58,222 bases of DNA, taken from assembly GCA_949290395.1 (NCBI GenBank), contig CASERQ010000002.1, positions 72,505 through 130,726 of the forward strand. Reading direction: 5' to 3'. The notes under the pieces were generated by a model. That model did no database searches. It saw only the letters and a program-made list of their open reading frames with translations, and was not told where the DNA came from. How positions within the stretch are numbered: the stretch's first letter is position 1; every line of letters starts with the position of its first letter. Both the position numbers and the translations under genes were made by a program. Shown in pieces: positions 6,894 through 15,803 of the stretch. The stretch comes from an uncultured bacterium (GTDB taxonomy: Bacteria > Bacillota_I > Bacilli_A > RFN20 > CAG-826).

Positions 6894-9413
6894 ATGATAA
6901 AAGTAATTAAAAAACGTGATGGTAGAGAAGAAGAATTTAAACTTGAAAAGATTTCTAAAGCAATAGGAAAAGCTTTTAAATCTATAAACCAAAAAATTAC
7001 TAACGAAGAACTTGAGAAGATAGATGAAAGAGTACTTTCTTTAATTGATACTGAAGCGCCAACTGTTGAAGAAATTCAAGATATTGTTGAAAAAGTTTTA
7101 ATGGAACTTGGATATTTTGATTGTGCTAAAAGCTATATTTTATATAGAAACAATCGAAAAGAGAAAAGAGAAGTGAGAGATGAATTAAACACTCTTGTTA
7201 CATCTCTTGATTTAAGACTTGTCTTAAAAGGTATTGAAAAAGATTTTCCTGAAGAAGAATATGATTTAAAACACCTTTTAAAGAAATTTAAAAACTTCTT
7301 AACTAGTGAAACAAAAGAAAATGACAAGATTAATTTATTAATCAAAGCTGCAGTAGAACTTACTAGTATTAACGCTCCTAAATGGGAATTTATTGCAAGT
7401 AGATTATATATTCATTCATTTAATTCAAAATTAAGAGTAGTTCAAAAAGAATTAAACTTTAATTCTTTATATTCCAAGATTGTTTATCTTGTAGATAACG
7501 ATATATATGGTCACTATTTACTAGAAAACTATACCAAAGAAGAAATAGATGAATGTGAAAAAATGATTGTTAAAGGAAGAGACAAACTCATTAACTATTC
7601 TTCTTTTGAACTTATTTTAAAAAGATACCTTGCAAAAGATCATAGTGGTCTTGTTTTAGAAAGCGTTCAAGAAATGTGGCTTACTATTTCAATGCATTTA
7701 GCAATGAAAGAAGAAAACAAACTTTACTGGGTCAAGAAATTCTATGACGCTTTATCCAAACTTGAATTTACACTTGCTACCCCTACTATGGGGAACGCCC
7801 GTAAACCATTTCATCAATTATCAAGTTGTTTTATAGATACAGTAGATGATTCTTTAGATGGAATCTTTAAATCAATTACTAACTTTGCTCGTGTTTCTAA
7901 ATACGGCGGTGGAATGGGCTTATATTTTGGGAAGGTAAGAGCAAACGGCTCAAGTATAAGAGGTTATAAAGGTGCTGCCGGAGGCATCATACGCTGGATA
8001 AAAATAGTTAATGATACAGCGGTTGCTGTTGATCAACTTGGAGTACGAGCAGGAGCCGTTGCTTGTTATTTAGATGTATGGCATAAAGATTTACCTGAGT
8101 TTTTACAAATCAGAACCAATAATGGTGATGATAGAATGAAAACTCATGATGTTTTCCCAGGCATTTGTTACCCAAATTATTTCTGGCGTCTAGCACGAGA
8201 CAACATCAATTCAATGTGGTATTTAATGGACCCAAAAGAAATATATGATGTTAAAGCTTATCATTTAGAGGATTACTTTGGAGTTGATTGGGAAAATAAA
8301 TATTTTGAATGTATAAATGATGCTCGTATCTCAAAAAGAGAAATTCCAGTTAAAGAAATAATTAGATTAATTATTAAATCAGCTGTTGAAACAGGAACAC
8401 CATTTACATTTAATAGAGATTTAGTAAATGAAACAAATCCTAATAAACATTTAGGTATTATATATTGTTCAAATTTATGCACAGAAATTGCTCAAAATAC
8501 GAGTTCAATAAATGATTTCGAAGTTAGCACAACAAAAACAAAAGAAGGCGATGATGTTGTAATTGAAAGAACTAAAGCAGGCGATTTTGTTGTTTGTAAT
8601 TTAGCATCACTTTGTTTAGGAAATTTCGATGTAGATAATGAGGATAAGCTTGAAGATGTTGTTAATGTTGCAGTAAGAGCATTGGATAACGTAATTGATT
8701 TAAATATGTATCCTTTAGAGTATGCTTCAATTACTTCTAAAAAATATAGAGCAATTGGCTTAGGTGTAAGTGGCTATAATCATCTTTTAGCAAACAAAAA
8801 GATAAGCTGGGAAAGCGAAGATCACCTTAATTACGTTGATAAACTTTTTGAAAATATTAACTACTATGCAATTAAGAGTAGCAATAATCTAGCAAAAGAA
8901 AGAGGAGCATATCAAAACTTCAAAGGTAGCGAATGGGATAACGGAAATTATTTCCGTTCTAGAAATTACAACTCTTTTAGATGGTATGATTTAGAAAAAA
9001 GTGTCCACGAAAATGGTTTAAGAAATGGTTATCTTTTAGCAATTGCTCCTACATCATCAACATCTATAATTGCAGGTACAACAGCGGGAGTAGACCCAAT
9101 CTTAAAACAATTCTTCTACGAAGAGAAAAAAGGAGAAATGATTCCAAGAGTTGCCCCTGAACTTTCTTCTTTAAATGCACGCTACTATAAAGCAGCTCAT
9201 GAAATTGATCAAACTTGGTCTATAAAAGCTGCTGGCATTAGACAAAGACATATCGACCAATCTCAAAGTGTGAATTTATATATAACAAATGATTATTCAA
9301 TGAGACAGATTTTAGAACTTTATATTAAAGCTTGGGAAGTAGGAGTAAAGACGATTTACTACGTTAGAAGTAAAGCTTTGGAAGTTGATGAATGCGAAGG
9401 TTGTGCTAATTAA
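6894..9413 (+). CDS. nrdA: Class I ribonucleoside-diphosphate reductase, alpha subunit
   Basis: 839 residues from the ATG at 6894, which has GAGGA at 6882. An in-frame TTG at 6858 would add 12 residues but lacks support. An ATP-cone (IKVIKKRDGREEEFKLEKISKAI) covers residues 1 to about 90, so activity is probably allosterically controlled by ATP/dATP. Catalytic residues align with E. coli NrdA: C312 (LSSCF), N527/C529/E531 (SNLCTE), Y822-Y823 (TIYYVR), and the C-terminal redox pair C834/C837 (CEGC). It reduces NDPs to dNDPs using the radical of NrdB, encoded 62 bases downstream. Confidence 0.93.
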   Translation: MIKVIKKRDGREEEFKLEKISKAIGKAFKSINQKITNEELEKIDERVLSLIDTEAPTVEEIQDIVEKVLMELGYFDCAKSYILYRNNRKEKREVRDELNTLVTSLDLRLVLKGIEKDFPEEEYDLKHLLKKFKNFLTSETKENDKINLLIKAAVELTSINAPKWEFIASRLYIHSFNSKLRVVQKELNFNSLYSKIVYLVDNDIYGHYLLENYTKEEIDECEKMIVKGRDKLINYSSFELILKRYLAKDHSGLVLESVQEMWLTISMHLAMKEENKLYWVKKFYDALSKLEFTLATPTMGNARKPFHQLSSCFIDTVDDSLDGIFKSITNFARVSKYGGGMGLYFGKVRANGSSIRGYKGAAGGIIRWIKIVNDTAVAVDQLGVRAGAVACYLDVWHKDLPEFLQIRTNNGDDRMKTHDVFPGICYPNYFWRLARDNINSMWYLMDPKEIYDVKAYHLEDYFGVDWENKYFECINDARISKREIPVKEIIRLIIKSAVETGTPFTFNRDLVNETNPNKHLGIIYCSNLCTEIAQNTSSINDFEVSTTKTKEGDDVVIERTKAGDFVVCNLASLCLGNFDVDNEDKLEDVVNVAVRALDNVIDLNMYPLEYASITSKKYRAIGLGVSGYNHLLANKKISWESEDHLNYVDKLFENINYYAIKSSNNLAKERGAYQNFKGSEWDNGNYFRSRNYNSFRWYDLEKSVHENGLRNGYLLAIAPTSSTSIIAGTTAGVDPILKQFFYEEKKGEMIPRVAPELSSLNARYYKAAHEIDQTWSIKAAGIRQRHIDQSQSVNLYITNDYSMRQILELYIKAWEVGVKTIYYVRSKALEVDECEGCAN

Positions 9414-9475
9414 TTACTAAATGAACATATAATTATCAACTAAAAAACTACTAATTATATTAAAAGGAGTTAAAA

Positions 9476-10531
9476 ATGAATATTAATGAACTTTTGGCAA
9501 GAAAACAATTATTTAACCCAAATGGCGATATTGAGATCTCGAAAAGACGTATGATAGGTGGTAACACAACAAACTTAAATGACTTCAATAATATGAAATA
9601 TTCTTGGGTAAGTAATTGGTATCGTCAAGCTATGAATAACTTTTGGATTCCAGAAGAAATAAATATGAATCAAGATGTTAAAGATTATAGAAGTGCTTTA
9701 ACACCTGCTGAAAAAAGAGCTTATGATAAAATCCTTTCATTCTTAATTTTTCTTGATTCATTACAAACAGCAAATCTTCCAAATATTGGTGAATATATAA
9801 CCGCTAACGAAGTTAATATGTGTTTAAATATTCAAAACTTCCAAGAAACAATTCATTCTCAAGCGTATTCTTATATGCTGGATACTATTTGTTCACCAAT
9901 TGAAAGAAATGAAATTTTATATCAATGGAAAAATGATAAACACTTATTAAGAAGAAATGAATTCATTGGAAATGCTTATAATTCTTTTTTAGAAGATAAA
10001 AGAGCATTTAATTTCTTAAAAGTTTTAGTAGCCAATTACATTTTAGAAGGTATTTATTTCTATAGTGGTTTCATGTTCTTTTATAACCTTGCTAGAAACA
10101 ACAAAATGAGTGGCTCTGTACAAAACATCAGATATATTAATCGTGATGAAAATACTCATTTATGGCTATTTAGATCAATTATTTTAGAACTTAGAAAAGA
10201 AGAGCCAGAATTATTTACTCCAGAAAACGAAAAAGTGATGCGAGATATGCTTTTAGAAGGATGCAAGCAAGAGATGGAGTGGGGAATGTATATTATTGGT
10301 AATGACATTCCTGGCTTGAACGAAACTATGGTTAAAGATTATATTAAGTACCTTGGTAATTTAAGAGCTACATCAATAGGATTAGAAAAATTATATCCAG
10401 GCTACGACAACGAACCAGAAAGTATGAGCTGGGTATCAAAATATAGCGATGCAAATATGATTAAAACGGACTTTTTTGAAGCTAGAAACACTGCTTATGC
10501 AAAATCTAGTGTCATAAAAGATGATTTATAA
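9476..10531 (+). CDS. nrdB: Class I ribonucleotide reductase, beta (radical) subunit
   Basis: 351 residues with AAGGAG at 9462. The ferritin-like metal ligands are present: D94, E124 and H127 (in ETIHS), E191 (LEGIYFY), E225 and H228 (RDENTH). The radical Tyr is Y131, with the same spacing to its neighbours as Y122 in E. coli (D84, E115, H118). It forms the tyrosyl-radical cofactor that starts catalysis in NrdA. No nrdI, nrdH or nrdR lies beside it, unlike the usual class Ib operon of Bacilli. Confidence 0.93.
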   Translation: MNINELLARKQLFNPNGDIEISKRRMIGGNTTNLNDFNNMKYSWVSNWYRQAMNNFWIPEEINMNQDVKDYRSALTPAEKRAYDKILSFLIFLDSLQTANLPNIGEYITANEVNMCLNIQNFQETIHSQAYSYMLDTICSPIERNEILYQWKNDKHLLRRNEFIGNAYNSFLEDKRAFNFLKVLVANYILEGIYFYSGFMFFYNLARNNKMSGSVQNIRYINRDENTHLWLFRSIILELRKEEPELFTPENEKVMRDMLLEGCKQEMEWGMYIIGNDIPGLNETMVKDYIKYLGNLRATSIGLEKLYPGYDNEPESMSWVSKYSDANMIKTDFFEARNTAYAKSSVIKDDL

Positions 10532-10556
10532 TACCTGCAAAAGTGAAAAATAGGTA

Positions 10557-10585
10557 TTGTCAAAACCAAAAAAATGTTTTATAAA
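10557..10585 (+). promoter_or_regulatory. Strong sigma-A promoter of an orphan RNA
   Basis: TTGTCA (10557-10562), exactly 17 bases, TATAAA (10580-10585), starting 26 bases after the nrdB stop. Transcription should begin near 10592. The only thing downstream before a terminator is a 150-base non-coding stretch. Confidence 0.65.
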
Positions 10586-10591
10586 TTAAGT

Positions 10592-10740
10592 ACATAGAGA
10601 TATAAATATCTCGTCTAAAAGAAACAGCGAACCTGATAATTAAAGCTGTTAATCAAGAGAATAGGATTCAGTGCCTATTAACGTCATCAATGTTTGGATG
10701 ATAGAAAAAAAGAATCGTGTAAAGAAACGATTCTTTTTTT
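10592..10740 (+). ncRNA. Unidentified small RNA of about 150 nt
   Basis: The stretch lies between a consensus promoter and a terminator and has no credible ORF. It can fold as a row of five hairpins: GAGATAT/ATATCTC (10597-10612 region), AACAGC/GCTGTT (about 10623-10650), AATAGG/CCTATT (about 10660-10679), TCATC/GATGA (about 10684-10702) and the terminator stem. Loops of the second and third hairpins can make a short CUGA-UCAG contact. It does not match RNase P, SRP, 6S, tmRNA, T-box or common riboswitch cores that I can recall. It resembles a stand-alone small RNA; a 3'-UTR-derived RNA of nrdB is the alternative. Confidence 0.5.
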
Positions 10741-10741
10741 A
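10704..10741. terminator. Bidirectional terminator between nrdB/small RNA and udk
   Basis: AGAATCGT (10711-10718) pairs with ACGATTCT (10727-10734). It has a T7 run on the plus strand and an A-run at 10704-10710 that gives a T-run on the minus strand. The udk stop codon overlaps its edge. Confidence 0.85.
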
Positions 10742-11359
10742 GAGTCTATCTTTAATCATGAAGTCTAAGACAGAACAGATGACATCAATTGATTTATTAT
10801 CATATCCATCATTATTAACGATTAAATCTGCGTAATATTGAGACGGGCCAATTATTTCTTCATACATTGGTTGGACAGTGGAAAAGTACTGACTTACAAT
10901 TGATTGTTCATCACGTCCTCTTTCAATCTTGTCTCTATCCATTCTTCTTAAAAGTCTTCTCTCACGGCTTGCATTAATAAATATTTTAAGATCGCCTAAT
11001 TCACGTATATCTTTGTTAACAAGAGCCATGATTCCTTCGACAATGATTAATTTATTAGGTTTAACTTTAACAATTTTTTCAGCTCTTGTATGAAGAACAT
11101 AATCATAAGTTGGTTTTTCAATCTCTTGATTGTTTTTAAGTTTTGAAAGTTGTTCTCTCATGAGTTTCCAGTCAAATGCTTTAGGGTGATCAAAATTTTG
11201 TTTCTTTCTTTCCTCTAGAGGAAGATTTGATAAGTCTTTATAGTAGTCATCAATGGAGAAGTGAGTAACGTTTTCACTTCCCAATTTCTTGATAACTTGA
11301 TCAATAACGTATGTTTTCCCACTTGCGGAACCGCCGCCTACTAAAACTATTTTTGCCAT
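10739..11359 (-). CDS. udk: Uridine kinase
   Basis: 206 residues. P-loop GGGSASGKT at 8-16, the nucleoside-binding segment SIDDYYKDL, FDHPKAFDW and the YDYVLHTR lid region are all typical of Udk. It phosphorylates uridine and cytidine to UMP and CMP in pyrimidine salvage, in the cytoplasm. Length matches the family. An AAGGG sequence lies 10 bases before the ATG and a TACAAT -10 element ends 17 bases before it. It is a single-gene transcript that shares a bidirectional terminator with the nrdB side. Confidence 0.92.
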   Translation of the reverse strand: MAKIVLVGGGSASGKTYVIDQVIKKLGSENVTHFSIDDYYKDLSNLPLEERKKQNFDHPKAFDWKLMREQLSKLKNNQEIEKPTYDYVLHTRAEKIVKVKPNKLIIVEGIMALVNKDIRELGDLKIFINASRERRLLRRMDRDKIERGRDEQSIVSQYFSTVQPMYEEIIGPSQYYADLIVNNDGYDNKSIDVICSVLDFMIKDRL

Positions 11360-11417
11360 AATAATGTGCCCTTAAAATTGTATCACGAACCATATTAATT
11401 TTGTATTTATTTGGGAA

Positions 11418-11474
11418 AATTACTAAAAATTGCTGAATTATACATAATTTAAATATTTTAGTAATTATTTAGTA
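11418..11474. repeat. Inverted and direct TTTAGTA repeats upstream of the DegV gene
   Basis: AATTACTAAAA (11418-11428) is perfectly inverted as TTTTAGTAATT (11456-11466). A further TTTAGTA (11468-11474) sits 11 bases, one helical turn, from the copy at 11457. This is the main feature of the 250-base divergent gap between udk and the DegV gene. It may be an operator, or chance in AT-rich DNA. Confidence 0.35.
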
Positions 11475-11610
11475 TATTTTAAGTAAATAAATTGTATATA
11501 ACTAGTAGGTAAACAATTCTTTTATTAAAAAAGTAATGTTTTATTATCAAAATTGATATAAACTTAATGAGACATATCTATTTTCTTAATTAAGTATATG
11601 GAGTTATTTT

Positions 11611-12441
11611 ATGAAATTTGAAATTTGTGTTGATAGTAGTTCAAACTTATTAAGTAATCATATTGTTGATGATGAAGTAGGCTTTGATGTAGTTCCTTTA
11701 ACGATAAGGGTAGGAAATGAAGAATTTGTTGATGACGACAACTTAAATGTTCCTGAGTTCCTTAAAAAGATTGAAAGTACTAGTGAAGTTTGTAAATCAG
11801 CTTGCCCATCCCCACAAGATTTCCTTAACAATTACGAAAAAGCTGATTATACAATCTGTGTTACTATCAGTAATAAGTTAAGCGGATCTTATAACAGCGC
11901 ACTTGTTGCTAGAGATATGAGCGACAAAAAAGAAAATATCCTTGTTGTTGATAGTCTTTTAACAGCCGGTGCTATGAGATTAATTGTTGATAAAGCTTAT
12001 TCTTTAATAAAAGAAGGAAAAGATTTTGAAACTATTAAAAAAGAAATCTTAGAATATCGTGATTCAATTAAGCTTTTATTTGTTTTAGATAAGTTTGATA
12101 ACTTAGTTAAAAATGGCAGAATGAGTAAAGTTGTTGCTTTTATTGCCCAACTTGCTGCAATTAAACCACTTTGTTATGGCGACGAAGGCGAAATTAAAAT
12201 CAAAGAAAAAATCAGAACTTTTAAGGGCGTCTTAAAAAGGTTAGTTCATAATATTGGAGTAATGTGTCCAGTAACAAAAGGAAGAACTTGTGTTATTTCA
12301 CATACTCAAAACGAAGAAAGTGCTTTACTCTTAAAGGCACTAATTGAAGAAGCATATCAATTTGATTCTATTATTGTTGAAGACAATAGAGGATTATGTT
12401 CTTTTTATGCTTTAAGAGGCGGCTTAATTGTTAGTTTTTAA
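11611..12441 (+). CDS. DegV family fatty-acid-binding protein (FakB-like)
   Basis: 276 residues. It has the DegV pattern: N-terminal ICVDSSSNL, TSEVCKSACPSPQDFLNNYE, the ligand-site segment ISNKLSGSYNSALVARDM, and the C-terminal domain. DegV/FakB proteins bind a fatty acid and present it to the FakA kinase for phospholipid synthesis. No fakA lies beside it here. GGAG at 11600 supports the start; a weak promoter is TTGATA-N16-TATCTA (11553-11580). An unusual TTTAGTA repeat cluster lies upstream. The family is sure; the ligand is inferred. Confidence 0.85.
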   Translation: MKFEICVDSSSNLLSNHIVDDEVGFDVVPLTIRVGNEEFVDDDNLNVPEFLKKIESTSEVCKSACPSPQDFLNNYEKADYTICVTISNKLSGSYNSALVARDMSDKKENILVVDSLLTAGAMRLIVDKAYSLIKEGKDFETIKKEILEYRDSIKLLFVLDKFDNLVKNGRMSKVVAFIAQLAAIKPLCYGDEGEIKIKEKIRTFKGVLKRLVHNIGVMCPVTKGRTCVISHTQNEESALLLKALIEEAYQFDSIIVEDNRGLCSFYALRGGLIVSF

Positions 12442-12463
12442 TCTTAAAAAATCCTATTAATTT

Positions 12464-12472
12464 TGCTATAGT
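12464..12472 (+). promoter_or_regulatory. Extended -10 promoter placed for a leaderless GTG start
   Basis: TGCTATAGT fits an extended -10 (TGn-TATAAT). It ends 7 bases before the GTG at 12480, so transcription is predicted to begin at the start codon. The -35 region (TTAAAA) is weak, as is usual for extended -10 promoters. Confidence 0.45.
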
Positions 12473-12479
12473 TAAGAGC

Positions 12480-12830
12480 GTGAAGAAAAGAGTAACTAGA
12501 ACGCAAAAATATCAAGATTACAGAGAAGAAATTAAAAATTCTTCTTTTTCTTTAGATGTTCAAGAAAAGAGTAATGAAGTTAGATCAATTAAACAAACTA
12601 TAAAAGAAAAAACTGCTAACTTAACTACAAAAACGCAACCTCAACAAAGTAAACATTTTCTTGATAAAAAAGAAGAAAAAGAACTTGAAAAGACAGTTTA
12701 TGATATTTATCAATCTAAAAGAAGATGGAGAAGATTTTTCTATTCACTTTTTGTCTTGATTTTTATTAGCGCAATCATTATGCTTTTTTTATTTTTGGGT
12801 AACAAGTATTTGGAGTTTAACTTATGGTAA
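12480..12830 (+). CDS. Single-pass membrane protein of unknown function, upstream of cmk
   Basis: 116 residues with a GTG start. The body is highly charged (Lys/Glu-rich, probably partly helical); one membrane helix (about 86-108) is preceded by the basic cluster SKRRWRR, which favours a cytoplasmic N-terminus. It overlaps cmk by 7 bases and is likely co-transcribed with cmk-der-gpsA. No family is recognised. The apparent absence of a ribosome binding site, with a -10 box 7 bases upstream, suggests leaderless translation. Confidence 0.6.
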   Translation: MKKRVTRTQKYQDYREEIKNSSFSLDVQEKSNEVRSIKQTIKEKTANLTTKTQPQQSKHFLDKKEEKELEKTVYDIYQSKRRWRRFFYSLFVLIFISAIIMLFLFLGNKYLEFNLW

Positions 12831-13501
12831 AGAATTTCTCAATCGCAATAGATGGTCCTAGTGCAAGTGGCAAAAGTACCGTTGCTAAGTTAATAGCAAA
12901 AAAATTAAATTTTACTTATATTGATACAGGAGCAATGTATCGTGCTTTTACATTAGGTGTAATCGAAGCTGGTTTAGATCCTAAAAGTGAAGAGGAAAGT
13001 AATTCTTTAATAGGTAAAATTTCAATTTCTTTTGATGAAGAAAATCATATTACATTAAATGGAAAAGATGTTTCTCAAAGAGTTAGAGAAAATGATGTAG
13101 CAAATAACGTTAGTTATATTGCAAGTTATAAAGGAATTAGACTTCATCTTGTTGATCTTCAAAGAAAAATTGCTAAGAACAAATCTGTTGTAATGGATGG
13201 AAGAGATATTGGAACTTATGTTTTAGAAGATGCAGATTTAAAAATTTATCAAGTTGCAACTGCTGAAGAAAGAGCTAAAAGAAGATATAAAGAAAACTTA
13301 GAAAAAGGAATTGAAACAAGTTTTGAAGCTTGTTTAGATAATATTAATAAACGCGATTACATTGATTCTCATCGTTCTTTCTGCCCATTACATCCTGCAA
13401 ATGATAGCGTTGAAATTAACACAACTGATATGACAATTGAAGAAGTCGTAGACGCAATTATTGAAATTGCTAAACAAAGAGGTTTAACAAATGGCAAATA
13501 A
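12824..13501 (+). CDS. cmk: Cytidylate kinase
   Basis: 225 residues. P-loop DGPSASGKS at 10-18, YIDTGAMYRAFT for the nucleotide monophosphate site, VVMDGRDIGTYV and the late KRDYIDSHRS motif identify CMP/dCMP kinase. It makes CDP and dCDP for nucleic acid and phospholipid synthesis. It overlaps the preceding membrane protein and der (11 bases). The order cmk-der-gpsA-hup is a conserved Bacillota block. Confidence 0.95.
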   Translation: MVKNFSIAIDGPSASGKSTVAKLIAKKLNFTYIDTGAMYRAFTLGVIEAGLDPKSEEESNSLIGKISISFDEENHITLNGKDVSQRVRENDVANNVSYIASYKGIRLHLVDLQRKIAKNKSVVMDGRDIGTYVLEDADLKIYQVATAEERAKRRYKENLEKGIETSFEACLDNINKRDYIDSHRSFCPLHPANDSVEINTTDMTIEEVVDAIIEIAKQRGLTNGK

Positions 13502-14798
13502 ACTTGTTGCTATAGTTGGCGCTCCTAGCGTTGGTAAATCAACAATTTTTAATAGAATAATTGGTGAAAGAAAATCAATTATTGAATCTCAAAGAGGAGT
13601 TACTCGTGATAGAATCTATGCTCATGGTTCTTGGTTAACTCGTCATTTTAATGTTGTTGATACGGGCGGAATTGAAGTAGAAAATAGGCCATTTCAAGAG
13701 CAAATTAGAGCGCAAGTTGAAATTGCGATAAATGAAGCTGATATTATTTTAGTTGTTGTTGATGGGAAAGTTGGTTTAACAGATGATGATCAACTTGTTG
13801 CTAGAATGTTATATAAGACTGACAAACCAATTATTTTAGCAGTTAACAAAATCGATGATTCACACTTAAAAAATAACATTTATGAATTTTATTCTTTAGG
13901 GCTTGGTGATCCAATTCCTGTAAGTGGAGCTCATGGTGTTGGTATTGGTGATGTCTTAGATAAAATTGTTTCTTACATTCCTGAAGAAGATAAAAAAGAA
14001 GAAAAAGATGAAATTAGATTTTCAATTATTGGACAACCTAATGTTGGAAAATCAAGTCTTTGTAACGCAATTTTAAATGAAGAAAGAGTTATTGTATCTA
14101 ATATTGAAGGAACAACTCGTGATGCAATTGACACTCCTTTTAAAAGAAACGATAGAGATTATGTTGTTATTGATACAGCCGGTCTTAAAAAACGTGGGAA
14201 AATCTATGAAGCGATTGATAAATATGCTGCTTTAAGAGCGTTAAGAGCAATTGATAATAGTGATGTTGCAATTCTTGTAATGGATGGAGAAAAAGGTATC
14301 ACAGAACAAGATAAACACGTTGTAGGTTATGCAGTTGAAGCTAAAAAAGCAATTATTCTTGTTGTTAATAAATGGGACCTTGTTAAAAAAGACAATAACA
14401 CTCAAGCTGAGTTTACAAAAAATATTCGTAAAGAATTTAAATTTTTAGACTATGCGCCTGTTATTTATTTAAGTGCAATCAATAAAACAAAAATTAATGA
14501 TTTATTTAAACTTATTGAAGAAGTTTATGAATCATATACTTTTGAAATTAAAACAAGTGTTTTAAATGAAATTATTCAAGAAGCACAAATGATGAATGAA
14601 ACTCCTGATTTTAATGGAGGCAGAGTAAGAATATATTATGCTCAACAAGTTTCTAGTAAACCCCTTACTATTGCACTTTTTGTTAACGAACCTCGTTGGA
14701 TGCATTTTTCTTATTTAAGATATATTGAAAATAGAATTAGAGAATCTTTTGAACTTAAAGGATCGCCAATTAACCTTATTTTAAGGAAAAGAAAATAA
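13491..14798 (+). CDS. der: Ribosome biogenesis GTPase Der (EngA)
   Basis: 435 residues with two tandem GTPase domains and a C-terminal KH-like domain, the Der architecture. G domain 1: GAPSVGKST at 10, DTGG, NKID. G domain 2: GQPNVGKSS at about 182, DTAGL, NKWD. It assists 50S subunit maturation. The first P-loop has Ala-Pro-Ser where most Der proteins have Arg-Pro-Asn, a mild deviation. It starts inside the end of cmk and abuts gpsA (stop and start share a base). Confidence 0.96.
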   Translation: MANKLVAIVGAPSVGKSTIFNRIIGERKSIIESQRGVTRDRIYAHGSWLTRHFNVVDTGGIEVENRPFQEQIRAQVEIAINEADIILVVVDGKVGLTDDDQLVARMLYKTDKPIILAVNKIDDSHLKNNIYEFYSLGLGDPIPVSGAHGVGIGDVLDKIVSYIPEEDKKEEKDEIRFSIIGQPNVGKSSLCNAILNEERVIVSNIEGTTRDAIDTPFKRNDRDYVVIDTAGLKKRGKIYEAIDKYAALRALRAIDNSDVAILVMDGEKGITEQDKHVVGYAVEAKKAIILVVNKWDLVKKDNNTQAEFTKNIRKEFKFLDYAPVIYLSAINKTKINDLFKLIEEVYESYTFEIKTSVLNEIIQEAQMMNETPDFNGGRVRIYYAQQVSSKPLTIALFVNEPRWMHFSYLRYIENRIRESFELKGSPINLILRKRK

Positions 14799-15796
14799 TG
14801 AAATTTTTTACTATAGGTAGCGGAGCTTGGGGACTTGCATTAAGCAATGTTTTATCAGAAAACGGTCACCACGTTTTTGTTTACGCTAGAAATAATGAAT
14901 TAATAAATGAAATAAATGAATTTCATAAAGCAAGTAAATATCTAAGTGATGTTAATTTACACTCAAATTTAGTTGCGACAAATGATTTTAATCTAATTAA
15001 TGAATCGGATTTTGTTCTTATTGCTGTACCTAGTAAAAGCATTAAAGACGTTGTTTTAAAAACTAACGAAACATTAAATAAAAAGACAGATTTTATAAAC
15101 GCAACAAAAGGCCTTGAGCCGTCTTCTAATAAAAGAATCCAAGAATATTTGATCGAAAATTTAAAACCAGAGGTTTTAAATTATTTAGCTTCCATTCTTG
15201 GTCCTGGTTTTGCTTATGAAGTTTGTAAACATAATTTAACTTGCTTAAACTCTATTTCTTTCAATTTAGATTATGCTAAAAAAGTGCAAAAGATTTTTTC
15301 AAACGCATATTTTAGAGTTTATGTTAGTGATGATGTAATCGGCGCGGAATTTGCTAGTTCTATAAAAAACGCAATTGCTATAGCAAGTGGGATCATAAAA
15401 GGTTTAGGATATAACGAAAATTCTAAAGCAGCTTTAATAACTAGAGGCCTAGCTGAAATGGCGCGTTTTGGAATTAATGAAGGAGCTAAAAAAGATACAT
15501 TTTTTGGCTTAACAGGAGTTGGCGATTTAGTATTAACATGCAACTCAACTGAATCTAGAAATTATAGTTTTGGTTATAAGGTAGGCAAAGAAAAAGATGT
15601 TAAGAAAATTGTTGAGAGTAATACTCAAACAATCGAAGGTTTATATACAATCAAAGTAATTTATGATTTAGCAAAACTTAAAAAGATTGACACTCCAATA
15701 ATTGATGCGCTTTATGATATATTTTATATATATAAAGATATAGAAAAGGTCGTAAACGATCTCATGTTACGTCCTTTAAAAAGTGAAAAAATATGA
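14798..15796 (+). CDS. gpsA: Glycerol-3-phosphate dehydrogenase [NAD(P)+]
   Basis: 332 residues. The N-terminal Rossmann motif is GSGAWGLALS (7-16). The catalytic Lys lies in FASSIKNAIAIASG, with GLTGVGDLVLTCNS and the C-terminal NDLMLRPLK typical of GpsA. It reduces dihydroxyacetone phosphate to sn-glycerol-3-phosphate, the backbone for phospholipids, and so feeds pgsA and the glycolipid genes nearby. It follows der directly in one operon. Confidence 0.95.
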   Translation: MKFFTIGSGAWGLALSNVLSENGHHVFVYARNNELINEINEFHKASKYLSDVNLHSNLVATNDFNLINESDFVLIAVPSKSIKDVVLKTNETLNKKTDFINATKGLEPSSNKRIQEYLIENLKPEVLNYLASILGPGFAYEVCKHNLTCLNSISFNLDYAKKVQKIFSNAYFRVYVSDDVIGAEFASSIKNAIAIASGIIKGLGYNENSKAALITRGLAEMARFGINEGAKKDTFFGLTGVGDLVLTCNSTESRNYSFGYKVGKEKDVKKIVESNTQTIEGLYTIKVIYDLAKLKKIDTPIIDALYDIFYIYKDIEKVVNDLMLRPLKSEKI

Positions 15797-15803
15797 TTAA
15801 CTA

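Noticed and set aside
10629-10643. ACCTGATAATTAAAGC in the orphan RNA resembles part of the TPP riboswitch core
   Set aside because: The partner CTGAGA element and the P1/P3 helices of a THI box are missing, and no thiamine gene follows.
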